A DNA stretch of 64,000 nt from Ophiodon elongatus (lineage: Eukaryota > Chordata > Actinopteri > Perciformes > Hexagrammidae), in assembly GCA_016806645.1 (NCBI GenBank), contig JACSYO010002129.1:3249777-3313776 (forward strand), in the 5' to 3' direction. Made by a program: the position numbers and the translations under genes. This document shows, in pieces, positions 53,926-64,000 of the stretch (positions within the stretch are counted from its first letter, which is position 1; each line of letters begins with the position of its first letter). Under the pieces are notes generated by a model that saw only the letters and a list, made by a program, of their open reading frames with translations, was not told the DNA's origin and made no database searches.

Positions 53926-55089
53926 TGTTTCTGAACTCTGTTTATAATATTACTAGTGCCATCAATAACCATGATCTCAGTTACAAAAGGCCTTCACGAC
54001 GACATTTAGCCTAGAATAAGATTCAATTAAATATTTTTTAGGATGTATTTATTGTCTGTAAATACAGTCAAAAGTATTCATCCATTAATTGGCTCTCAAT
54101 TATCAGTTCAGCTGGTTTAATGATACGTTTAAAGGTAAATCACACTCTGCCCTGCTGGATGAGGTCCAGTTTAACAAGTTGCACCTTGACTGAAAGCTTT
54201 CCGAGTCTCAAAACTCATCCAACATTTAAAATAATGTTATTACCCCCTGTGAATAAAAAGGCTGTGAATAATGTACTTGTTTTTAAGTGTAGTAATCGAC
54301 ATTCATGCGGTCGTTTTGGACCATATTTGCTCTTCGTGTAATTTGGTTCGTCTTATAAAATCATATAATAATGATTCTAAATAAACTGACGTCGCTTCGT
54401 GTTTCAGTGAAATATTGAAAAAAAATTTAGCTTCCGGAATGATCATTAAAAATCGACAGTCTGTTTTTGAAGGGTGTTTCTTCCCCAGGGCGTGCGTGAA
54501 ATCGTAATGCGCCAAAGTCCAATTACGCATGACATGGCATTACATTGTGGCACTTTCGATATTCATCCCCTGAAAATCTGAAATTGTAAATGAAACTGTA
54601 TTGCAGCAGATTGTATAAACAAATTATTTTAAACAATCAGTCATGCACCTTTAGATGAAAACCAAAGCTTGTCTGAGGGTTCCTCGAAAAGTTCCATCTT
54701 AAATGGGATGATATCTGACCTTTTCTGTTCCTTTCTGGCACGTTTTAATGCAAGGATTTATATTGTAAGTATATTGATTTAAATTGTATTGTTAAATTAT
54801 TCATGCTTTAACATTTATAGACGAACATATACAGATGGCTTGTGTAAATGTGTTTATATTCAGATGTGTTGCGCCTGTGGAGGAAACCTTGCAGTAATTC
54901 TCCTCTCCTTCTGGTTTAATCTCTATTTCTTTTTTTAAAGAAAGTGAAATTAAACTTTTTTAAATGTATTTTTTATTGGTTTGGGCTCTATAGACCCCCC
55001 TCGGGGACCTCAGGGGGTCCGTGGATCCGCTCCGGGCGCCTCTGATTTTGCTTGTCCCACTGTGCCAGACATTCCTGTACAGCCGCCAG

Positions 55090-55324
55090 AGCAGCGGGAC
55101 TCCGCCCCTCCACTCAGAAACCCGGAGCACGTAGCAACAACCGAGCCAATGTGCTCCACCGCGATCCGTCCTTCCGACTGCGGTGCCTGGCAACAGAAAA
55201 AGACGTGATGACGTCCTCTCCAGATTGCGTATTATGGGATGTGCGGAATTAAACAACCCGGAGAGGACGCGGGGAAGCCTAAAATATTAAAAGAGACAGA
55301 AATAAACGGGCTGTGTGGTGAATC
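55090..55324 (+). promoter_or_regulatory. cbx8 proximal promoter and 5' UTR
   Basis: This GC-rich TATA-less segment before the ATG carries a GC box (CCGCCCC near 55102), an X-box-like half site GTAGCAAC (55131-55138), a CCAAT box (55146-55150), a second RFX-like GCCTGGCAAC (55185-55194) and a CRE-like TGACGTC (55209-55215). The spacing resembles a compact housekeeping promoter. All sites are motif matches by eye. Confidence 0.55.
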
Positions 55325-57812
55325 ATGGAGCTCTCGGCTGTTGGTGAGAGCGTCTTCGCAGCAGAGTCCATCATTAAACGGAGAATCAGACGGGTACGCG
55401 CTTCGTTTTTCTCCCACAGGCTGTCTTCACTCCTATTACGCAACCGTTTGTTTGCACGGCGCCAGTCGGCAGCCCTAACCTGACTCTACCGCGGTTCTGT
55501 TTCGCAGGGTCGCTGGGAATATCTCGTGAAATGGAAGGGCTGGTCTCAGAAGTGAGTATTGTAGCCGAGGCGGTGAAGCACAGCGCTCCATCCTGGCCGC
55601 TCGAACAACTGCACCACGTCAGACTGTCGTTTGTTCAGCTCGTGGATGTTTTTTTTTTTCTTTTTTCTTCTTCTTTTTAAAAAAACAACAATTCATATCA
55701 TGCGTTCTGTGTGCCGTAGTGCAGTCTCCCATATTCCCGGTGGCTCGTGTGCACCGGTTGAAGGGTGGTGCATGTCTGAGCTCTCAGCCCACCGGGATGT
55801 ATTTCAGTCGTCACTAGCTGTAGCCATGGCCGGGTTCACCATGTGTCACTGTCCGCTACGTAGTCTCCATACGCAGCGCCAGCAGCGAGATCGCGCTGAT
55901 AAAAGTATTGTGTGCGCGTTGACATGCTTACTCGCCTCCGGCAATGGCAACAAACGCCTCTCCTCCTTGTTGTTGGGACACAGGTACAGCACTTGGGAGC
56001 CGGAGGAAAACATTCTGGATGCACGTCTCTTCGCTGCCTTCGAGGAGAGGTGAGGGTTTGACAGCGCAGCAGTAGGCCTCTCTGCAGAACCGAGGCGGTA
56101 CCGCGCATTCGGTACCACAACGACGGCCATTTGAACAACACATTAAGTTTACATTGGAGTCTTTAAACGTTATTTTTGTTCACAAAGGAAGAAGTAACAA
56201 GTGTCAGTGGAGCCTTTTGAGTCTGTTTCCATGTCACCGAGTTGCAATGTGTGCTACCATTTTCTTATCACAAGCAGCTTATCTGCTTTCTTCTTATTTT
56301 ATTTTATTTTAACTTAACTTATTCTAACTAAAAACATCTTGAAAAAAACCCACCTCGCTCCAATATTGGCAGAGTATGGCCTATTTTGAAAATGAGATTT
56401 TCTGATGTAATTATATAGTAAATAAAAAAGATATATTTGTAAATGCCTGATGAATCTTTTAATGCTTTTCATTCTTTATAGGGAGCGGGAAAGGGAGTTG
56501 TTCGGGCCGAAGAAGAGGGGCCCCAAACCCGAGACATTTCTCTTGAAGGTGAGTGAATCTTTTGATGCGCATATCTTTGGGCTTTCATTCCATCTTCTCG
56601 CCTTCCTGAGGTGATACAGATGTTGAGTAATTTTCATGATACGACAACAACAGTCTTAATTATTTTTTTTAAACGGTTGGACTTGGATTAAACAAACTTG
56701 TGGAATGACAATTACAACCCAGATGAAAACCCGTCATTTACCCAGTGTTTTTTATGAGGCTAAGTTGGGTACGGTGCTTGTGAATTTGTAAGCATCCTCG
56801 ACACATTATATGAAGTTTTATGTATCTGATGCAAAGCAGTTTTAGGACGTTCCATGTAAACAGTCAGATCTGCAGCTGCTTCTGTTAAAACTTTAAATTT
56901 CCTCTGCTGCCTTCATATTTTCATCTCCGGGAAAGCTCCTCTCCTAAACCGTATTTGCTCTGTCCTCAGGCCAAAGCCAAAGAAAAGATGTATGAGTTTA
57001 AACGAGAGGCTCCAAGGGGGATCCAGGTTTCCTATCCCATCCCGGAGCCTGTCATAACACCGAGGGCCCGGGAGGGTTTACGCACCGTGGTTCCCACAAT
57101 CTTTCCACCGAGCTCGGTCAACAGAGGGGAAAGTGTCCACATCCGACCACCAGAGCTGGAGCGGAGGCCCAGGCCGCCTCCACCCGCTCCTCTGACAGTC
57201 CAGGAAGCCGCTCGGTTCCCCAAGAAGAGAGGCCGCAAACCGAAGCTGCATTTCAATTATGACAACGACGATGGCGGTAGCTCAGTAGAGCCGGACACCA
57301 AACGGAGCAGGCCACCGGAGGAGGAGGCGGGGTCACACGGTTTGTCCACCATGTCCCGACGCTTGCTCCATCACGGAGAGACGTCAGATCACAGCCTCCT
57401 CCAGCTGACCAGGAGGTTTCAGGAGGAGACCACGATCACACCCAAACACAGCGGCGTGCAGAGACACGCAGGTCTCTCCTACGGCTGCGCGTTCAGTCCA
57501 GATGTGCGCGAGAGCGGTCAGAGGGAGCACAGGACTAAATGTTTGTCCAGGTTGTCCATTCCTCGGCCCAGCTGCTCCGCGGGACACCGGAGGCACCAGG
57601 TGAAGGAGTGCCGTCCGCCCCGGGACCAACCTGCCGCCATCTCCACACAGTCCGAGTCCGTCCGTGATCAGTCCACGCGCTCGGCCTCGACCTGGTGCCC
57701 CAGGTTCACAAGTCTGGAGACTGTGACCGTGACAGACGTCACCATGAACTTCTTGACAGTCACCGTCAGAGAAAGCAATACCGAGAAAGGCTTTTTCCGG
57801 GAGAAAAGATAA
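55325..57812 (+). CDS. cbx8: CBX8, Polycomb chromobox protein (PRC1 subunit)
   Basis: Exons: 55325-55393, 55508-55551, 55984-56049, 56482-56548, 56970-57812; 362 aa (human 389). The start MELSAVGESVFAAESIIKRR is CBX8-like. The chromodomain (about 11-60) has the cage F11, W32, W35 and YSTWEPEENILDARLFAAFE. The linker GPKKRGPKPETFLLKAKAKE follows. At 168-173 KRGRKP forms an AT-hook-like core. SLLQLTRR (224-231) corresponds to a conserved CBX8 block. The C-box at 332-362 (VTDVTMNFLTVTVRESN, ending GFFREKR) is nearly that of mammalian CBX8 and binds RING1. The long Arg/Asp/Glu-repeat of mammals is missing, which explains the shorter length. It acts in nuclear PRC1 at H3K27me3 chromatin. It could be the a or b fish copy; the sequence alone does not say which. 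Confidence 0.96.
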
Positions 57813-57969
57813 GCAGGCCCACGCGCCTCGGATGTAGGTCAGAGGAAGCTAATATATGCGTAAATAATTGTTTAACAAGCTACTAACTAACACGCCTACT
57901 GTAATACTATATTTTTGTCTATGTAACTGTCAAACGTGTACATACAAATATTTAATACGCTGCTGAGAA

Positions 57970-57975
57970 AATAAA
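57970..57975 (+). terminator. Likely cbx8 poly(A) signal
   Basis: AATAAA lies about 158 bp after the stop, followed by a GT/T-rich downstream element (GTGATTGTGAGTTGATG). This predicts a short 3' UTR. Confidence 0.6.
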
Positions 57976-57989
57976 AAAAGAAAGTGATT

Positions 57990-60480
57990 GTGAGTTGATG
58001 TTTTCTCAGTCCTGTCGTCTTGTTAAGATCACACTGTTTTTGTATTTTTTTTTTTTAAAACTGTTTCACCATTTCATTCATTTGATGAAAAAAACCGTAT
58101 CATATAATTTGTGTAATAATCCCACAATTAGACTTCACTAAAATGCATCCAACTATTGATTGTGACGGTGTTCCCTCAATAATAAAAAAGGATTTTAAAG
58201 TTACAAAGTTTGATCCAAGTTTCACCCAAAGTTAGAAGTTTGAAGATCATTTCCAGTCATGTTTTAACTAAAAAGCCACGTGAGTCTAACATGGTTATTA
58301 ATTCCCAAAGGTATTATTAATGTTTGTAAGCAGCTTGATAATGTCAAATAATTGAAATAATACATCTCACTGAGCAGGAAAATGTTACTCCAACTTGAAC
58401 ATATTTAGAGGACTTACTTAATAATGATCCATGCCTCTTTAGTCCCGAATCTAAAACGCTTGATTAGACGGTGGAATATTTCGTTTTTGCTAATTCCCGC
58501 TGAGCATGATTTTATTTGTACGAAATACTCTTTACAATAATTTGGGGGAACGCATTTAAACACATGCAAAAGCTAAAATGTGCTAATTTGTATTTATGAA
58601 TTTTTTTTTTCTATTGTAATTTTGAATGTGGAGCTTTCTGCCTCACGAGAATACTGTTTCTGTGATCCCAGCGGTTCAATTCAAGAAATCCCGTTATTAA
58701 TTTGCATTCACGTTGATTTTAATTTCTTTCCTTTTTTTGTTTTGCAAGTAGCTGCTGAAAAGCTATGAATCATATCTTCTAAAAATATAAATACCCTACA
58801 TCTTAGAGCTGTGAGGCTTTGGTGGACCTGATAAAAAAAAATGTACAAGCATATTTCATCATCAGCACCATCATCTTCATCGTCACCGCTGTCGGTGCAA
58901 TGCAGTAAGACTACGATAAGAGTCCGGCCTTAAAGCTGATAGCGAGTCTATGAGTGAGTTGGTTTCGACAGTTGATGATGATTTTAATAGAATTACTTAT
59001 TGTCATCAGTGAGCCATTTGATTGCTGTATGCACAGAGCATATACAAACTGAATCACAGGAAGTGTTTCCCAAACTGTGACCTCGTGTCTGGTTAAATGA
59101 CCAGAGGGGATTTTCTTTAATTTATTTTTTAATGCGTTAAACTGTTTAAGATGTATAGGTCGTAATGTTTTCAATCAATGACGATGTTTTCTGTCAGCAC
59201 ACAATTTGGATCACCTTGATCCTTCAGGCCTCTACAATATATGCATGATCCAGGCTCCAGCATCCACAGGCCACTTCTTTCAGGCACAAAGCCTCCATTC
59301 ATTTGACTTTGCTTTGTCTCTCTGAGACACATGACCCAATCTGACCATCCGGTACTCCTGTGAGAACTGTCCGTCTGGTTTCTGTCTCACCGATGGTCAT
59401 TTCAAATGTGGTTTATGGGCCAATATCTGAATTTGGTGTTGTGGTTTAATGGGAAATGGTGGTGAAGTGCAGTTTTCAGAAATGCATTTTTGATGCAAAA
59501 CCATTTAAAAAAAAATGTACTGCAACGTCGCCAACTTTGCAGTGTCTAAAATGTATCACATACTCTATATCATATTCTGCATTCATCTCAAAATGTGTCG
59601 TCAATGTGCGTCTATTTCCAAAGTGGTAACTGATAATATCACCCAAACATCAAGATTTACTTGAGCAGCGAAGGCTTTTCCTGCAGCTGTGACAACATCT
59701 GGTCAAATTCTCCATATGAGTGTAATTTACTCAACCACGTACCCATCAAGAACCTCAGCCCTTTGATCTGACGCTGCCCGCGGGCCTATGAGCTATAAGC
59801 TATAAGCAAACCCCGAGAGAGAGAGAGAGAGAGAGAGAGGCTGCGGCCATCAGCGCTCAGAGCGGCCTGCCCGGTCACGCTCCACAGACTCTGCCTCCAC
59901 AAGATGTCGCCACCAGCAAGACCTTGAAACGGTGCCAAATCATTTCCGCACAAAGGCCCTGCGAGTTAAAATGAAGTGAAACCACTCACCCACAGTGGAT
60001 TAATCATTGCTGAAAGCTGGTAACGTTTGTACTCATCTACAATATTAGTGGTTGTTGAGTTACAGACTCTGCTCGCTGAAAGGCTGCGGCAGACTTTAGT
60101 CCTCCAGATGTGAGGGCATTGTGCGTTGCACCATCCCGCCACTAGATGAAGCTCCAGCACAGATACACACATTTATTTAGTCTTGTTGTCGCTGGCCCAT
60201 GCTACATTCATAAATATTAGATTAACTGTTCTCAAAGCACGCGGTCTGTCACAGTGTGTGGCTTTTGGAGGAAGGGGTGGTCAAATTAATCTCAATTTGA
60301 TACATTTTATTTCATTGTTTTATTTCAGTTTTACCATTTCCCCGTTTAAATGTAGGCTATAAAATGCGAAGTAGCCTTTAAGTTGAGCAAAAGTAAAATA
60401 ATAAACTGCGGACAGCCTCTCAGAAGTAGAGGAATTATTGTGCGGAAAGGTGTACTGATGTTAACAGATGGCTAAAGGCT
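57990..60480. other. cbx8 to meteorin intergenic stretch
   Basis: AT-rich until about 59.7 kb, then richer in CpG. It has a (GA)n tract at 59815-59840. No chromodomain exon or other gene is visible in either strand, in particular nothing like cbx2. Confidence 0.6.
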
Positions 60481-60488
60481 TTTAATCT

Positions 60489-60496
60489 GTCTCTCT

Positions 60497-60547
<51 letters not shown>

Positions 60548-60570
60548 GTCTCTCTGTCTCTCTCTCTCTG

Positions 60571-60607
<37 letters not shown>
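60489..60607. repeat. (TC)n pyrimidine tract before the meteorin-family gene
   Basis: About 119 bp of TC dinucleotides with periodic TGTC interruptions, ending 103 bp before the predicted start codon. It is probably in the promoter or 5' UTR. Confidence 0.95.
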
Positions 60608-60609
<2 letters not shown>

Positions 60610-60660
60610 TGAGTCGCAGAAGAGCGCGCGCACTCTCAATGACTAACAGACAAACTCACC

Positions 60661-60708
60661 ATGCACTACCCTCAACTTCTGTCTGGATTTTTATCTTTAT
60701 GTGGGTGA
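60661..60708 (+). other. Upstream ORF (15 codons) ending 1 base before the meteorin start
   Basis: ATG at 60661 has a strong context (CTCACCATGC). It reads MHYPQLLSGFLSLCG and stops at TGA 60706-60708; the next ATG is at 60710. If both are in the mRNA, the uORF would limit initiation at the main start. Presence in the mRNA is inferred. Confidence 0.45.
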
Positions 60709-60709
60709 G

Positions 60710-63700
60710 ATGTTGCTTAGTGTGATTATTTTGATGTGTATCCTGGGTCTTCAGTTCCGGAGCTGTGCAACTGATCCGTGCAACTGGACTGGAAGGTGAG
60801 GAGCTTATGTCATTAATACGAGGTTACTGCCTTTAAAAGAGGTTTGAAGGGCTGAAAACAATCTGCCCAACCCTTACAACTGCAAACTTTAAGATGATAA
60901 AAACAATTTAATTACTTAATTATTCATATGTACAACTGCATATATGATGCTAATTCGATAGTAAGAAACATATGATCATTTATTAATGAATTGACATTTA
61001 TACCGGCGTTATTATCTAATAGAAAGGATAGTCTGCAGTCAAGGAGATGTTGTGTTACCTGGCAACCTTTATTTTGTTCTTATTCGTGGCTTATAACTAT
61101 AATATAAATATCATCTGTATATTATTTATTCAGAATTGATATAGCCATTAGTAACAATGTAATACATGACATCCATAGCATTCATCTAATTTCACAATTT
61201 CAATTTCCTCGGTTTTTCCCGCTGATCCAGCGGTTTTGCAGCTGGCGTGGACTCCAGGATTGTACTCCAGGTGCAGCTGCGCTGTACAGAGGGCTCGGTG
61301 CGCTGGATCTACCCGGGCCAGGCTCTCCGAGTGGTCCTGGAGCCCAACCTGTCCACCGCCGGGCGCACCACTGTCTGCATCAAGCCATCTCCCTCTCTCC
61401 GAGGAGCCAGCGTGTTCATTGAACGGGCCGGGGAGCTGGAGCTGTTGGGCACGGAGGGCGGGCGGCCCGAGCAGCAGGTCTTCTGTTTCCGGGCAGACGG
61501 TCCGCACAGGCCCGCTATCTACCTCCAGTCCAGCCCCCAGAGTGTCGGATCCTGGAGCAGACGGACGATGGGCTTCAGATATGAGCTGCTGAGCAACAGG
61601 AGTGCTGCGCCCAACGTGGGCCACACCGGGCTTCAGGGTGAGTGGACCCTCTTTAATGTTTCTCCAGGAAGATCAATCAAAAAAATATGAATTTATACAT
61701 TTGCACCCTTATTTAAGGTTTAGTATAAAGTGTTAACAAATGGCATTATTCATGCTGAATAAAGCATGAACTATAGATGAGTTAGAAGCCATTGGTAAAG
61801 GGCAACTTTTGGGTTGCCAGGTTGTGAAGATTCCTTTTTTTTTCTGATAAAACCACTTAACTTTTGGAGAAGGGCTGCAGAGGATCATGACCAAAATCTA
61901 TTTATCCAAAACTCACTAAGCATTAATTAAGGGATTGCCAACACATATAAAGGATCTTAGCCAAAATAATTTTCACAACCTGGTAACCAAAAATATTATC
62001 ATAAGCATTAGTGCATATACAGTTAAGACGTTAGTTACAACTTCTAGGCTAAACGTTTTATAAAGGGTGCGTTATTTAAAGTGGTCCCAAAAATTTGAAT
62101 ACAATTTGAATGCCATGTATTGCATTACCTGTTGTGAAGTGTGAGGGACCAACCAGTCCTAATTGAGAAATAGTGGTTATTTGATTACAGTCCCAATCAT
62201 GCTGACCGGGGCATGCAGCTGCTGGTCAGTTGCATGTTTTGTCTGGCTGTCTGGTTTCCATCGGGGAGACAAAGCAGCGAGGACAGAGCAGACCACAGGG
62301 CGGCTGAAGGGCACCGGGCCAAGGGGCCTGAATTGAGACCGCAAATACATTGCAGATTCCACAAATGCCTTTTCATTGTGCATGTCTGTTTATTAGCATT
62401 TATCCATGTGTGAGGGCCTGTCCCCACCGTGGTGATGTCATTCTATGTCCATAATAGACAGCTGCTGGTTTATCTTTTCTGAATTGCCAGACTGGCAGAA
62501 GTGTTTGACTCCTGCTGTCTCCTGCATTGGCAAAGGGTCATTCAATTAGGCGAATACAATGGGAGTCAAACACGGGGTCAAGACTAGTGAGGGTTTTTGA
62601 TCTGGAGGCGTTGTGGTGGGCAAAGCACTTAAACATAGGAGCAACATTCCTTCATCGAACCCCTGGTTTCTTCTTTCTTTGATGTGAGGAGGGAGATGAA
62701 TAAAGTTGGTATGTGTGTCAGATTTTAAGTCAGTGGAGTGGAGCCATAGAGCGTTGGGTCATGCATGGTTGGGGAGAGGGTGAACGATTGACAGATTTGA
62801 TGCAAGTTTCATCGTTAAATAACATTTTCTGTACTGATTTTCTATATTCACAGCTTCATGCCAACCCTGCAATAATACACAACTCCTCATGGCCATCTGC
62901 AACAGTGACTTTGGTGGGTACATAATCATCTCACTCTACAAACCCTAAACACACTGACAGAACACCATTACATTCCTGCTGAGATATACTGGAGCTACAA
63001 CGCAATGTAATGCAAGGTTAAGTTAAAAAACAAACAAAAACAATACTGAATATTAATGAGATTTGGTCATTAGCATGAAAGATATACATAAATATATTTT
63101 TATGGCTTACTTTGCTTTGACTTTTATGTATTAATATACTATGGATTTTCTCATGACATATTATACTATGACGTTTTTATAACATAATTTACCATGTTTT
63201 TTTATGACATACTATGACTTTGAAACACAATGAGGAACACTATGATGAACTATGATGTTTATGACTTAATATACAATATCTCTTTTATGACATGCTTTCC
63301 TCTGACTTTGTTAATGACATACTATACTAAGATTTGTATGGATTTCTTTTAATATGACTTTGACTTACCATACTATAACTTTGTATTACTCAGTATACTT
63401 TGACTTTTTCTAAATTTATAATACTATTACTTCATGTATGTGCCTCAATACCTACAAACCTGTGTTCATTATAAGATACGGGATGAATGAGCAATTAAGG
63501 TGTGAATGGAGAAAAACAAGGATAGAAAAGAAAAAAACCATCATCATCAACATCGAAAACACACTTGTTTTTCAGATTTTTCATTCAATTTCTTTTAAGC
63601 ACGCGTGGACATGGTTCTGCTTTTTGTTTCAGTGGTCCGAGGCTACATCAACAATGTCTCCCATGACTCTATACGTCAGACGTCGATGGTGGAGGTGTCA

Positions 63701-63970
63701 GCAGAGAGGGTTTACTGGCAGCGCAGTGGCGTGTTTGAGCAACAAGCGGCTGCCTCTGGATCTTCTGCTTCCGTCCCGTCTTGGCGTGGACACATCCACA
63801 CACTCATGCAGTGCCACGTGAAGCCTGGGGACGGAGAATTTCTCTTCACAGGGTCAGAACACTTTGGGGAAGCTTGGTTAGGGTGTGCCCCGCGATACAA
63901 AGACTTCCTGTCTGTCTACCAGACGGCCTGGGCAGCGCGTCAGAATTCCTGTGACTTCCCTTTGGACTGA
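60710..63970 (+). CDS. metrnl: Meteorin/meteorin-like secreted protein
   Basis: Exons: 60710-60795, 61231-61637, 62854-62913, 63633-63970; 296 aa (human METRN 293, METRNL 311). Residues 1-20 form a signal peptide (MLLSVIILMCILGLQF core). The mature part has the ten family cysteines: CNWTGSGF, LRCTEG, TVCIKP, VFCFRADG, SCQPC, AICNSDF, MQCHVKPG, LGCAPRYKDF and the C-terminal SCDFP. RWIYPGQALRVVLEP and DGEFLFTG with HFGEAWLGC are family signatures. Five N-glycosylation sequons are visible (such as NWT, NLS, NRS). Family knowledge: secreted factors acting on glia, neurites, adipose and immune cells. The C-terminal half is closer to METRNL than METRN, and METRNL is also on human 17q25.3; hence the symbol, but the exact paralogue is unsure. 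Start chosen for the signal peptide; the upstream ATG at 60661 is out of frame. Confidence 0.85.
61638..62853 (+). other. Meteorin-gene intron 2
   Basis: It runs from GTGAGT to TATATTCACAG; AT-rich with no repeat family or ORF I can support. The preceding intron (60796-61230, 435 bp) is also plain. Confidence 0.55.
63105..63425. repeat. Degenerate minisatellite in meteorin-gene intron 3
   Basis: The words ATGACATACTATACTA and TATGACTTT recur about six to eight times with drift (for example near 63150, 63205, 63283 and 63314). They give an AT-rich tandem array with units of roughly 40-50 bp. It resembles arrays common in fish introns. Confidence 0.6.
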
Positions 63971-64000
63971 GGAAGTTTGGTGCTTTAGCTCTACTGTGGG

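Larger units (their letters stand above)
49816..54990. other. cbx4-cbx8 intergenic stretch
   Basis: It holds a SINE-tail relic near 50672-50730, (GT)n at 50868-51001, (TC)n at 51675-51713 and an (AAT/GAT)n tract near 53878-53925. A CpG-containing patch at about 52330-52735 includes a CCAAT word (52409) and an open 174-codon frame unlike any protein I know. No gene is supported. Confidence 0.5.

Noticed and set aside
57990..60480. A degenerate cbx2 after cbx8
   Set aside because: I looked for a chromodomain (EYLVKW, WEPEENILD) in this stretch and saw none.
60661..60708. ATG at 60661 as the meteorin start
   Set aside because: It stops after 15 codons and is out of frame with the signal peptide; treated as a uORF.

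Overview
The window looks like nuclear DNA of a ray-finned (probably percomorph) fish. Genes are split by introns with GT/AG borders. There are more than twenty (CA)n/(GT)n tracts, a tRNA-derived SINE of fish type, and protein-coding exons that read closely with vertebrate TBC1D16, CBX4, CBX8 and a meteorin-family gene. No bacterial, phage or plasmid features were seen.

Layout, all genes on the + strand: (1) 710-8996 holds the last nine coding exons of tbc1d16, a RabGAP; its N-terminal exons lie left of the window. (2) About 8997-10490 is its likely 3' UTR. (3) About 10.5-41.9 kb is a roughly 31 kb stretch in which I find no gene. It holds microsatellites, two SINE copies, a LINE 3'-end fragment and several compact, homeodomain-motif-rich patches that could be regulatory. 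(4) 42275-48218 is cbx4 (five coding exons, 549 aa). Its promoter side carries a perfect CRE and a ~98 bp GA tract. (5) 48219-55324 is its 3' UTR and an intergenic stretch. (6) 55325-57812 is cbx8 (five coding exons, 362 aa) behind a GC-rich promoter with CRE, CCAAT and X-box-like sites. (7) 60710-63970 is a meteorin/meteorin-like gene (four coding exons, 296 aa, secreted). The window ends 30 bases after its stop.

The order and orientation tbc1d16 - cbx4 - cbx8 match, from memory, the human 17q25.3 block (TBC1D16-CBX4-CBX8-CBX2). Here cbx2 is not next to cbx8; the meteorin-family gene is. cbx4 and cbx8 encode alternative chromodomain subunits of canonical PRC1, which read H3K27me3. Their first four coding exons have identical lengths and phases, as expected of tandem duplicates. 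Nothing in the sequence links tbc1d16 or the meteorin gene to Polycomb function.

I did not find a clearly new biological system. The best leads are the missing cbx2 neighbour, the AT-hook-like RGRKP motif in cbx8, two PMDL (CtBP-type) motifs in cbx4, CRE-type sites before both cbx genes, a 15-codon uORF one base before the meteorin start, and candidate enhancers in the gene-free stretch.
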